DNA of 64,000 nt from NCBI GenBank assembly GCA_963693305.1, contig OY855904.1, positions 33,265,917-33,329,916 of the forward strand. Direction: 5' to 3'. Of this stretch, positions 11,352 to 46,633 are shown piece by piece; position 1 is the first letter of the stretch, and each line of letters starts with the position of its first letter. The translations under genes and the position numbers were made by a program. Origin of the DNA: Meandrina meandrites (taxonomy: Eukaryota > Cnidaria > Anthozoa > Scleractinia > Meandrinidae). Under the pieces are notes generated by a model. The model saw nothing but the letters and a program-made list of their open reading frames with translations. It did no database searches and was not told the origin of the DNA.

Positions 11352-12515
11352 GGTAAATAAATAGATATATAGATAAACTTTATTTAAACACGATAATAAT
11401 TAAAGCTAAAAGCTTGTGGGGTCGTGTATTTAAATTTAACTTTGCTAAAAATTAAAATTACGATTAAAATGTTTAAATTACAATTTCCTAGATTTACAAT
11501 AAAAATTAATTATTTAATTAATTACTAACTAGAACTATTACTAAGTTAATATACTATATGATTACAATAAACTAAAACTAATTGTATATTAAGTCACTAT
11601 GTTTGTGACGGGTTGTTGAAGCCGACAGGGCGTTAAAGTTAAAATCTTTAAAATAGTCTCTATTTACAACATGCTTTCTAAGGTCGAAAAAGCTTGAAAA
11701 ACTTTTATGTTGTTCGCGGTATAAAACGATGTTCCAAAGGACAGATCCCTTATATCGAAGTGAGTGTTTCATAAATCTCGAGTTAAATCGTGGTATGGAA
11801 GAAAGTTCTTTCCCTCGGAGCGAATAGCCGTGGCTGGAGTTTTCAAGTAACGATTTCATCAGGGGCTCGGGTAGGCTGTCGTTGTTTGCCTTATAAAATA
11901 GTCTTAGGATGTCGAGCTTATAAAACAGGGAAAAGGTAGACCACTGATCATATTTGAGCACATCATTTGTCAACATGTCCTTGGGTAAGTTGAAAATGAT
12001 TCTTGTCGCCCTACAATGTATTCTTTCTATAGAATCAAGTATGTCGGAATTACGACACGATCCCCACAAAACTAAACCGTATTTTACAGAGGGTAGTATT
12101 ACTTTAGAATAAAAATCCTTTAGCACGCCCTTTGGAAGAAATCTGGATCGTTTCAGTAGGTTCAGCTTATTAGCAAAACTTTTCTTGGTCTCAAGTGCCT
12201 GACGTACCCAGCTTAGATTTCGATCGACAGTCATGCCTAGCAGGCGCGTTTTTGTAACGCATCTAAGAATTGAGGATCTTAGTTAAATTGGTGCATGTGG
12301 TCCCATCGGGGTTCCTTTACTAAGTAGCATCACTTCACTCTTTCCTGGGTGAGGTGTTAAACGATTTGTTAGACAACACGTGTATACTTCCTTCAGGGTC
12401 TTGTTTAACTGGGCAATAGGGATGTCTATAGTTTCTCCTATACAATAAGCCGTTGTGTCATCTGCGTACATGTACAGGGACCCCGAGCTGACTGAAGCAG
12501 GAAGGTCATCTCATT
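11352..12515 (-). mobile_element. 5'-truncated non-LTR retrotransposon (LINE), reverse-transcriptase 3' half
   Basis: On the - strand the frame opens at about 12515 within DLPASVSSGSLYMYADD, the conserved region leading into the YADD catalytic box of reverse transcriptase (12468-12457). It runs through thumb-like sequence (TNRLTPHPGKSEVMLL) to the long C-terminal part (LLKRSRFLPKGVLKDFYSKV, YGLVLWGS, IERIHCRATRIIFNLP) typical of CR1/L2/RTE-type LINEs. It ends near 11578. A TAA at 12285-12283 interrupts the frame. The 3' end is AT-rich and ends in TCTA-like repeats near 11352-11380. Everything upstream of YADD is missing, as expected from incomplete target-primed reverse transcription, so the copy is dead. 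Confidence 0.9.
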
Positions 12516-13863
12516 TCTCTTCCCTTGGTTCGATGGCCACGTTGAAAGACAGCGACGTGTTGAACTGCTGTCACGCAATCTACAGCATAACGTTTCCTTG
12601 GCTTTCGCTTGAAACAAAATTGATTCACAGCGAAATTATAAAAAATATGACACAAAACCATAACTGCTGGTTTTCACACCGGTCAAAGGCGTTCACCCGG
12701 CGAAATCCGGATAATGAGATGGACAGCAGCCGATGGAAGCCGCATTCGCTGAAGACATAAAATCACAACTTTCGTCACGCCATTAGGGCTATTTCATTTT
12801 TGGGTGGAGAGGGGGGGGGGGGGGGGGGGGAGAGAAGACAGTCTGTTCTCGAAGATAATCAAATCAATCAATAACAAAAAAAAAATGTTGCCATGGTTAC
12901 TTGTTTGGTAAGGCCTGCATACAATATAAATATGATGGGCATTCAATGGTTATGTACATAGCCTCCTTAAGTCTGAGTTGAAATTTTGTGTAGGCATAAT
13001 CAACATTTTCATAGCAATCTGTGGAACAAGATTTGCGGCAGGGTTCCTAGCTTTGTTGATGAAACCTATCAGAAGAAAGGTGTTAACGGACGCGTGAAGA
13101 AAAACGTCGAGAGGTTTCGCTGATGTAGTAAGCATTACAGCACGCACAGGGAAATTTATATACTACACGCGAACAAAGTTCTCTAGGGACAGAATCCTGA
13201 CTGTAAGATGATTTAATACCTGCAATTAAAATGTCCTTTAAGGCGCCTCGTGTCACACGGTTGCCAAAATAAACAGAAGCGTATTTTCAGTATTCTAGGA
13301 ATGCAATTCCATCCGACACAGTACATGTACGGTAACACTGAACTTTTTTGTTATTTTTGCCTGTTCGCTTACTCTCGGAAAATGCGCATCAGCTGTTATG
13401 GTTACCTTATTATAATTTTTTTAGACTTCCCGTTGTTGTTACTCAACAAAAGTTGACATCCGATATACGATACTCGTGAGCAAGGTCAAAGATTTCACTA
13501 TAAAAAGGTGCTAGTTAGAAAGGTAAAGTCATTTCCGAATGAGGATCCGAATGAAGAAATATGATCCCATAGTCTTGTCTTGAGAAAACTTAAATAAGTA
13601 AACGGTCTACTCTTGGGTCCTCCCGGGCAGCGATTTTCTTTAAACGTCTTTGCACAACGCCTTGAGAAATTAAGAAGGACTGGATGGTTCCCTGGTGCAT
13701 CAAGGCTTGAATACATCACACTCCACGTTCATCTTTACCAATAGCACTGACTCTTGTATATGCAAAGCAGAGAGAACCACATCCTTGGAAAGACATGAGT
13801 TCTATTTTTGTTCTTGATTTTGCAGTATAAATTTTATCATGCTCCACTACAGACAAGCCGATG
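12516..13863. other. intergenic to LONP1 3' flank
   Basis: Contains a 20-base G run (12811-12830) and the presumed 3' UTR of LONP1. No clean AATAAA on the - strand was found close to the LONP1 stop. The short frames here look like chance. Confidence 0.45.
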
Positions 13864-33235
<19,372 letters not shown>

Positions 33236-33393
33236 TGCACACGTGCGCTTGGTAGCCTCTCGTCATTCAGCGGTTTCTCCAAGCTATCATGCGCAGTAGA
33301 GGTTTGCGCGTGTGATGGCGGTGGATTTTGAGCGTGGTTTGTGAAGTTTTCTTTAAAATATTCTTCTTGAAATAGGAGCTTTTTTCAGGAGCT
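33236..33393. promoter_or_regulatory. 158-bp bidirectional promoter of LONP1 and the SR factor
   Basis: The start codons of LONP1 (- strand, 33235) and the SR protein (+ strand, 33394) are only 158 bp apart, so both transcripts must initiate here or overlap. The segment has CpG-containing stretches and no TATA box that I can see. A polypyrimidine stretch ending in cag directly precedes the SR start (about 33380-33390), so a 5' UTR intron for that gene is possible. Confidence 0.7.
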
Positions 33394-34350
33394 ATGAGCG
33401 GGAGGATCTATTGTGGAAGACTGCCTTCCAATGCTTCTGAGAAGGATTTAGAATCCCTGCTGAAATCTATCGGCAAAATACGCGATATCGATTTCAAAGA
33501 GGGATATGCTTATGCCGTTTTCAAGGACTACCACGATGCCGATAAAGCTGTGCTGGAACTCAACGGTAAAGAGTTTATGGGTCAGAGTATTCTAGTAGAG
33601 CGTGCTAAAGATATTAGAAATGGCGTCGGTGGATACACTGTCGCAGGTGGTTACACTGCAAGAGTTCGCCAGCCTAAACCACCTCCTGTGCGAACTAATC
33701 ATAGAATTCGAGTGGAAAACCTCCCAGCTAGGGCCAAATGGTCAGAACTGAAGGAGTTTATGAGCGTGGCAGGTGAGGTTACTTTCGCGGATACCCACAG
33801 ACGAAGACCAGGTGAAGGAGTAGTGGAGTTTGCAAACAAGGAGGACATGTTAAATGCTTTAGAAACTCTTGACAAGCATGAGTTCCTTGGAAAGAAAATT
33901 AAACTTATTGAGGAAACACCTCGTTCTACTAGGGATCGTTCCTTGTCACGGTCAAGATCGTTGTCACCATCTCCAAAGAGGAAAAGACATTCCTCCTCAC
34001 CATCAATGTCGAAATCAAAAGAACGTCGGTCTCATTCGCGCGACCGATTAAAGTCACCAGAAAGAAGTAGAAAAAAGCATTCATATTCTGAGTCACCTTC
34101 TCGTTCAAGTCGTCGAAGATCTAGATCACGCTCTTTGTCTAATCATAAGTCAACATCACATTCACAGAGAAGAAGATCACATTCCAAGTCACCAAGAAGA
34201 TCGCGTCACAAGTCCAGATCCCGGTCAAACTCTAAGTCAAAGGGAAGGTCAGACAGACATTCTTCATCAAAATCTAAGTCACATAAGAAGAAGAAGAAAC
34301 ATAGATCAAGATCACATTCGCGATCAAGATCCCCTAGAAGGCGCAAATGA
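33394..34350 (+). CDS. SR splicing factor, SRSF4/5/6 type, intronless CDS
   Basis: 318-residue nuclear pre-mRNA splicing regulator. RRM1 covers residues 4-73, with RNP2 IYCGRL (5-10) and RNP1-like GYAYAVF (37-43). A Gly/Pro linker (79-100) is followed by a pseudo-RRM (103-173). The signature helix reads KWSELKE (115-121), where canonical two-RRM SR proteins have SWQDLKD. The C-terminal RS domain (about 176-318) is almost entirely Ser/Arg/Lys and ends in a Lys run and RS repeats; it would be phosphorylated by SRPK/CLK kinases. The architecture matches SRSF4/5/6 (fly B52/SRp55). The whole coding region is one exon, whereas vertebrate relatives are spliced, so it may be a functional retrocopy or simply intron loss. 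It shares a divergent promoter with LONP1. The altered heptapeptide leaves the exact orthologue uncertain. Confidence 0.93.
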   Translation: MSGRIYCGRLPSNASEKDLESLLKSIGKIRDIDFKEGYAYAVFKDYHDADKAVLELNGKEFMGQSILVERAKDIRNGVGGYTVAGGYTARVRQPKPPPVRTNHRIRVENLPARAKWSELKEFMSVAGEVTFADTHRRRPGEGVVEFANKEDMLNALETLDKHEFLGKKIKLIEETPRSTRDRSLSRSRSLSPSPKRKRHSSSPSMSKSKERRSHSRDRLKSPERSRKKHSYSESPSRSSRRRSRSRSLSNHKSTSHSQRRRSHSKSPRRSRHKSRSRSNSKSKGRSDRHSSSKSKSHKKKKKHRSRSHSRSRSPRRRK

Positions 34351-35891
34351 TGATCAAACACCTTTTTAGCCGATGAGTAATCCAGTATATTTTTAAGGAT
34401 GGCAATGTGTTGCTGGATCTCATAAATCTTTATTCATTTGTACAGGTACATGTAAATATGCAATGCATTAGAATATTCTGTCTGTGACAGACTTTGTTTT
34501 TAAACATTTTTCCACTGACAAAGTATAGGATTGGTGCTTGAAAGAATCTGCACTTATCTCAAAGTCAAATCTCTACGGTTATATAATTCCCAAATGCTGT
34601 GGTTATTCAAAAATATTATAAACAGGACTTTAAATTGTGACCAATGTGGTCGCCATTGCGACTTAAACTTTGTTCTTTGGGACTTAAATTTCTGGTTTAC
34701 AGAAGTTGCCACTTCGGCAATTTCATTTCTTACATAACTGGCTGTCTTAATACAGTAGTGGCACACAGTTGTGTCATTACCGCAAACCAATCCTTTTCCC
34801 TGAGGCATACCTATATTTCTTGTCACGGTCCAGAAGAAGTGAAGGGTTTAACAAGACTATCATGATGTGTGATCATCTTTAGCATGCACACAGCATGTAG
34901 AAGAACACAGTTCTGCAGTATGTTGTTTTGTCTAGTTTGTAGAGATTCTCCCTCATGACAAATTGTTCATTGTTTCAAATCCTTGCATGGTTAGGGGAAT
35001 GACTTTTCAAAAACTCACATCTCTGTAAAATTAAATTCAGTTTCCTTGATTTTCACAATGTCCTAATGTGCAAGTGAAAATTCAAATGATCTATAAATGC
35101 AACAATGAGAGCTTGATGGTCATCACTCTCCAGTGTTAAAACGATGTATATCATTCATATAATTATTTTTTATGCAGGATAAAATGGTCATTAGTTGACT
35201 ATGCTTCCACTTTACCCCTGAAAAGGCTTCTAACATTTTGTATAAAATTGTCCATGATTGTTGCATGATAAGTTTCAATGACAACATCCTTTACAAAATA
35301 AGGGAAATGAAAGTTTCTGAAACTTCATGTAACCCAACAAAGTAAACCCTCCTTAAAAGTTAATGAAAATATTGTAAAATAATCAAAATCTTGGCCAAGG
35401 GGAAAAAGGTAAAAAAGAAGTTTAATGCCTGAAAAAACATTTTGTATCAAAGACAAGTTCTGTGCATGTACCTATGAAACTGTGGATCCCGGTAGTATTT
35501 TTATTTAGTGGTTAGAGATTAAGCAACATGTTCTACAACAAATGGCAAACATCACACTGCATTTGTTATTGTAAATGGTTTAATCTTTTCTTAAAATCTG
35601 TAAACAAACCACTGGAAAAATGGAAAATCGTTTACATGTTCTTCTCATTTCAACATAGATATGGCATATGTCGCCATTCAAGGAAAATGCAAACATGATG
35701 CTTAATCTTTCTAATGGCTGAAGTTAGGGTAAAGTAGGAACAAGTATTGCCTTGGAAATACATGTAGGATCGGTAATTCTTTTAGAAGTTATGTCGTAAT
35801 AAACTCCATTGTACAGGTGTAAGTTAATGTTTTACTGATTGTAAGAAAGAGTTGAGTATTTTTCAACATTGTAATGCAGCAAGACATTTGT

Positions 35892-36153
35892 TTTCTAAAC
35901 AGGCCTTTAGCCAGGTGGGAGTCCAGGAGTCCTATGGATGGCCACTTTCAGAGAAAATTAATATGAATAACTGTATACAGAAGATTTTTTAGCAAATCTG
36001 GAAACAAATCTTTCTATACCTTTGCACTCATAACTGCAGAAAAACACCTTGCATGCCCCTGGGGCCCTACTATGGGGACAAACTGAAAGTCAGGCCTTAT
36101 AAACAGTTTGGACTCCCAATTTATAAATCCTGGCTAAAAGCCTGTTTCTAAAC
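35892..36153. mobile_element. short MITE
   Basis: ttttctaaacaggcctttag (left) and ctaaaagcctgtttctaaac (right) are imperfect inverted ends, each with ccaggt/gga and gggagtcc nearby. Length about 260 bp; no coding potential. Confidence 0.65.
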
Positions 36154-37000
36154 CAATCAACAAGACTATATTGAGAAGTGTTAATGGACAATAGACTTGA
36201 GCCAATGTTAATTCAGGTCGTAACACCAGTATATTTTTGCTATGTTCTTAGAAACATGTCCCCCACTTTCAATGCCACACACATTTAGATCAAAGATTTC
36301 TTCCTATTTATCATCATTGGGGTGTGGTGCTCAAAGATTTCTTCATTCCTTCCTTGCATCCATATACTAGTTTTTTATGCTTCTGTGTAATACAGTATGA
36401 AAAATGGCAACTGATTTTAAATAAAGCCTTGTCCTCATGTCTGCATAAAAAGTGTTAAGTAGGTTTTCAAATTTAAATGCAAAAACAGCCAATCACTCTG
36501 TTCTCTAACAGATTGTCTGTATTCATAAATGGCTTTGTTGTTGTTATTCTTTTTCTTACCCTTGAAGAGCCATTTGCAACAAAAAATGCCAGTTAACGTT
36601 AGTTGACATATTCACGAGGAAGTTCCTTAAAAAGTAACAGCGCCAGACAGGAGGGGGTGGAGTTAGGGTGACTCCTGCATGTATATAAAAGTGATGAGGT
36701 GTTTTAAGGAACTGATAGGTAACAAAATCTCATTTATGTGGGTGTGGCTTGGATTAATAATAAATGATAAAAACATTTTTATAACTCCAAATTCCGTTAA
36801 GTCCAATGGCGCTTTACAATATTAGTAAATACTAAAAACGTGCAAACTAAAAATATCATGGATATAAAGCTAAAAGTTGAAGAAAAGCTCCCCTGCGAGG
36901 TTTAAGTTGGCACAGCAGTTTGTTAGAGGTATTAGGCATGTTGCCACACTACATCAGTGAACACATTGAACAACCTACTTGTAACAGTTAGGTAAACTTG

Positions 37001-37274
37001 TTTTTTTGTTTTTTTTTTTTATTGCTGCAAATACACATATTACAAATACAAAAAAAAATTAATTTAACATTATACTGACACTACATTTACATTGCAATTA
37101 CAATTGTCAGAAGGGGTATTCTCTACAGGTACGCAAAAAAAATAATAACTACGATATGAATTATAAAAATACTTAACATTCTTCCTCCACTAAGAACAAA
37201 GAAAAAAAAATAGAGAAATTATAATATTTGAAAATCAGCCCACTTTTCTCTTAAAAATTCCAATTTTTTGCCAT
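37001..37274 (-). mobile_element. retroposed insertion with 13-bp target-site duplication
   Basis: ttaggtaaacttg occurs at 36988-37000 and again at 37275-37287, flanking a 274-bp AT-rich insert that starts with a T-rich run. A T-run at the left end suggests insertion of a polyadenylated RNA copy in reverse orientation. The family is not recognised. Confidence 0.7.
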
Positions 37275-37298
37275 TTAGGTAAACTTGTTGAACTTCCT

Positions 37299-37423
37299 AC
37301 AGAAGTCATCATAAAACTGGCTGTGATGTAGCATTAACAACAGACAAAAGTTAGGTAAACTTGTTGAACTTCCTTTGTCTGTTGTTAATGCTACATCACA
37401 GCCAGTTTTATGATGACTTCTGT
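37299..37423. repeat. perfect 50-bp foldback with a duplicated loop
   Basis: 37299-37348 (acagaagtcatcataaaact...) is perfectly complementary to 37374-37423. The 25-bp loop repeats the sequence directly upstream of the hairpin (ttaggtaaacttgttgaact at 37275 and 37351). Together these look like a single template-switching event. Confidence 0.92.
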
Positions 37424-39525
37424 ACGCCTTTTTTAAGGTAAATGAAATATTTTATGACAATTTTAAGAAACGTTTGTTGCACCATGAAATCGTGAAATGC
37501 GGCCTTGCGAAATATAGCTTAGTGCCGAAGACCGCAGGCTTTAAAAGCGCGAAAGTGACTTTAAAAAGAGGGAGTGAGAAATAACTTAAAGTTGAAATCA
37601 AGTCTTGTGATACAACTTATTCTGTTTTACTTGCGGGCCGCCATAAGTCATCATAAGCCGCCAAAAAGTTATTTTTAACATAAAAGGACAAGTTATATTG
37701 TAGACAAAGGCAGAATCAATGATCTCTTCGAGATTCGACTATTTCGCATGGAGTATGCGTTGGGGAAATATTAGTATTGAAAGCGATTTGTGATGCATTA
37801 ACCCAAACGTTTATTACAACTAGACACGCTCAAAGACCAATTCATGATTTGAAATGTTAATTATCAACCTTGATAAATTGATCCGAAACCAAACTTGAAG
37901 ACGGTCAAAAAAATTTCTTCACCTCCGCGCGTCATTTTAACAACTCGCAAAAACACGAACTCTTTCTACAAAATATAACACTAGTTCAAAACACTCTGGT
38001 GAAAGGTAGGTTTTCATTCTGTATAACTGTCACTGACATTTATTTAACCACCAGTGGTATTATCTTGGTACAGAAAAGCGGTAATTGGAGATAATAATTT
38101 GCGAATCATGGTGCCGTGAGATAGCGGAAAACTTCTGAATTCCTTCCACAAAATTAACACTCAGATTGCTTTTTATGCTATCCATCACTATAACTAATAA
38201 CAAAAAAATACTTGTTTGCATTTTCCGAAGTACTGCAGTAAATCTTTGCATGTAAAAGGTCGTAAACTGAACACAATTATTAAATAAACAACAACGCGAT
38301 GGTACAGTAAGTCGGCCGAACGCTGCATATCAGATGTCACCATGCGCTTTTCAAATCAATACGCTTCAGAAGCCTAAAATTCCAAATGTAAACTGGGCAA
38401 ATGAAAGAAACTTGAAGGAAGTTTTGTTTTAGATTAATTCTCATTTCAAGATGTAGCTACTAATGTATCAAAGCTTCAAAATTCTACATATTTTTGAAGC
38501 CGTGAGATCCTGCATTATTCACGCTAAAGCGTAAGTTTAATTTTAGCCCGACGGCTTTTTGCAGTCAATTTTTCACTAAGTGGCTTTACCGATCCTTCTA
38601 AAAATTCCATTTACGTTCGAAGCAATATTGTACATTACCATTTTCCTGTCTGAAGTCTTGAGAAGCTGCATTAAGTCGTGATCAAGTCAGTGAATTGTGG
38701 TCAAAACAAAGATTGCGTGACAAGCTAAAAATACTTCTTTCAATGAAGACGACAAACAATAGACTTGTAACAATAGAAAATAGCATTGGCCAATATCCTC
38801 TGACAATGAAGATTCGCAGCAGCTTTTAAGCATGTAAAACTAAGCAATTCAATCGATGAATAGCACACTTCTTTAAAAAATACCTACCTGTAGTTTGCAA
38901 AAGGCTAGACAGGCTAAATGACAAGCGACGCGTGAAAATAACACTTCCGCTCGAGAACTGCTCACGCATTCCTATCCAGTGACGTCTTTATCACCCACAG
39001 CGAAAAGTATTCCCTTGACAAATTAAAACAGTCCCTTGAGAGTATACAAAAATGTGGGTCAGAGAGTGCCAACCCAATGATCCCAATTCTTACCATTTTC
39101 CTTGGTAACCAAGCAAAATAGTCGAAAAAACGATAGCAATCGTCTGCACTGTCGTCTGTATCGACGTTTTCAGTCACGTTATTCACCTAAACTTACCCTT
39201 CCATGTCACAGACTCGTTTCCTACCTTTAATTGAGTGATTACCAAAGGAGAGATTGGACGCTAGTTATGTGGATTAAAAGAACGACATTTCCCATCACAT
39301 TACGCGCGCATCGTAATTTTAGCACCCAGTCACTTCTCGACAGAAATATCTCACAAATAGCGATTAGTCATGGGTACAAGTATGCTTCAATCAGCTTGCA
39401 GTCATTACTCATACAACAGAAAAGCAAAGAGGTTGAGATACCAGGGGCGTAGCTAGAATTTTCCAAAGCGGGGGGGGTCACGGGCACTCCAGGACCTCCC
39501 TTGGCTACACCGTTGGATACATGCA

Positions 39526-39647
39526 CCTTATTCGATGGTTTAACATATAATACGGGCGGATATTTTTCGAGCCCCGAAGGGGCAAGGAAAAATACGAGCA
39601 ATGAGCAAAATGTCCGCTCGTATTATATGTTAAACCATCGAATAAGG
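39526..39647. repeat. 28-bp foldback with internal small hairpins
   Basis: ccttattcgatggtttaaca plus eight bases (39526-39553) pairs perfectly with 39620-39647. Inside, the loop has a cgagccccgaaggggc hairpin and further imperfect pairing. It lies just right of a ggggcgtagctag motif (39443) that resembles a hAT-type MITE end. Confidence 0.85.
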
Positions 39648-40497
39648 GATTTATTATTCCACTTAAAATTAAAGTTTTGTTCGGTCATTAGCATTACTTT
39701 CAATCTTTTATTATGTGACTGTTCTATTGTAAATACAAGTCTCAATTCCCAATAATTCGCTAAAAAAATAATCTGAAATTTTGATCGATAAAAACCCGGC
39801 TTCTGTTATAAATGAAATTGCTATACTTTAGTAACTACGTAAAATGCTCTGAAGTTGCCATGCAGTTGTATATTTCAACAAGAAAATACAATGGTAATGA
39901 AAATATCAAGTGTAGGTGAATGATTGGCCTGAAATTTTTGTCACTCTTGTAGTCAAAAATTGCCAAAATTCTGCAAAGTTCTCTTTCTATTGTATTTATT
40001 ATACTTGTGCATTCTCCGATGGTTGAGGAATTTGGTTCTAATTTTAATTCACTGCATTGCTATCGAAGGTATATTTTTAGGATCTGTTTAAAAATGGGTA
40101 GCATTTATGACACGTTACTTTGAAAAGGACGATACTTTACAACCAACACATATTAAAAACATTTTTGCATCGTAGAATGATGCCTGGAGAAAATGCAATT
40201 GCAAACTTACAATCAAATTTAAACTACGTCCTTTCAAAGCTGAGTTTTACATTCTCGGAAACTAATGATTTGCATTGTAAGGGGAGGTTTACACCTGCAT
40301 TGCGCATGCGACAAGCTTATGACAGGCCTACGACATGACTGAGGACCATTTACACGCGCGCGCGTCTGTCGTAAGAATCTGGTAGGTTGATTTACACGAC
40401 ACGATTCGTGTTGTAGTCATGCCGTAAGCGTGTCGCACGCGAGAAAGTTGTGATGTAATGCGGTTTTGATGTTACTCCTCTGATGTATTACAAATAT

Positions 40498-45262
<4,765 letters not shown>

Positions 45263-46633
45263 TTTTCACCTCAAGTTTCTGAACATAAACTAAGACAACG
45301 TCTTTCCAACGGCTTGTTTGTTGGCTTTATTAATACATTACGAATATTACTTGTATGCTAAACATCTGATCACTGTGAAGGTCGTTCACAGAGGGTCACG
45401 CCACTTAAAGATGTACATACATGTCACGGGATTTCTCAGAAAAAAATTCAGCGTGTTCCAAAAGCAAGACGGTGTGGTCAATGTCTCAGAATTATAAAAC
45501 TCACTGAGATCCTCCAAGCCGGGAAATTTTCACGTGATTACGTTTGATGCACATTTCTACGGCATGTACTAAAACCCGAAACAACGAAACGAAACCACCG
45601 AAACAACCGAAACGGCCGAAACGAGTGAAACGAAACAAAATCACCGAAACAAGCCGAAAACCCATTACCATTATTGAGAGCTATAAACTGTAAACAGGCT
45701 AACCTGAGTGATATTCAAGCTAACCGGAGTGCCATTCAGGCTAAACGGCGCGAGTGTACCTTGCACTCAGGTTAGCCTAAATAGCACTCCGGTTAGCCTG
45801 AATATCGCTCAGGTTAGCCTGAAAAACGCCCAGGTTAGCCTGTTTACGGTTAGCTCTCAATAAAAGTAATGGTTTTCCTTGTTTTGGCCTTTTTGTTTCG
45901 TTTCGCTTGTTTCGGCCGTTTCGGTTGTTTCGGCCGTTTCGCTTGTTTCGCGCGTTTCGCTCGTTTCGGCCGTTTCGGCGGTTTCGCTTCGGTCGTTTCG
46001 GTGGTTTAGCTCGTTTCGTTTCGGTGGTTTCCTTTCGTTGTTTCGGGTTTTAGTACATGCCCATTTCTACAACTTTCGAATATAAATTTACATGTAAAAA
46101 ATTACATAGCTTCGTTTCACAGGATGCACTTATCAACCTTATTAACCTTTTTTTCCTTGGTTGTATGTTTCATGAATTTATTACTGTTTTAAAATATTGT
46201 GACCTATTATGTCGGAAATAAAGAAAATGATAAGTTCGAGGTACAGCGAACTGCAGGTCCGCAAAAACACCAACCGACTCTCAAACAGATTCCGTCACGT
46301 CGCTTAATTTCTGTTTACATCATTACGCGAAACCAATCTGTTGGGACTGAACTGTAAAGGTAGTGAAGTACCAAGTCAGTGATAGGTTCCTGGTTTGGAC
46401 GATCTCAGTGATAGTGAATCCTTTTAGACCATATGAATGAACCGGCAGTGGTGTTAGCACGCCGCGCGTTACACAGTACTTTTTTCTGAGAATTCTCGTG
46501 ACGTGTATGAGAGACGTTTCCTCGTAAGTGACCCCCATGAACGACCTTCATTTTGCATACAAGCACTAACATAATATATAATCCATAATTTATTTCGACA
46601 ACAATCATTTTCGAAGACGTTGACTTAGTTACA
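45263..46633. promoter_or_regulatory. divergent promoter region of the GTPase-pseudokinase pair
   Basis: 1371 bp lie between the two start codons. The 30-60 bp next to each ATG are homologous (agacgttgNcttagtt precedes both starts), showing that the duplication includes the 5' UTR. Further out the flanks are unrelated. The centre is occupied by a 0.5-kb foldback. Confidence 0.6.
45560..46064. mobile_element. foldback element at the centre of the inverted gene pair
   Basis: The left end ggcatgtactaaaacccgaa and right end ttcgggttttagtacatgcc are complementary. Each arm then has an array of cgaaac-type units (ccgaaacggccgaaacg and complements), followed inward by cattacc/ggtaatg-like and gagagct/agctctc, and at the centre five or six aggttagcctga-type units, some inverted. 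It is a foldback with modular arms and low-complexity subrepeats. No coding potential. Confidence 0.85.

Larger units (their letters stand above)
34351..40497. other. 6-kb intergenic stretch, presumed SR-factor 3' UTR and repeats
   Basis: AATAAA-type signals occur at about 35799 and 36420; either could end a long SR-factor 3' UTR, but nearer signals were not resolved. Small mobile elements and hairpins are listed separately. Non-annotated open frames here (38060-38251, 38962-39186, 39231-39452 and others) show no recognisable protein. About 40260-40460 (aggtttacacctgcattgcg, tttacacgcgcgcgcgtctg, gtcgcacgcgag) looks like a MITE remnant. Confidence 0.45.

Noticed and set aside
13498..13719. 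Small protein downstream of LONP1
   Set aside because: No recognisable content; probably LONP1 3' flank.
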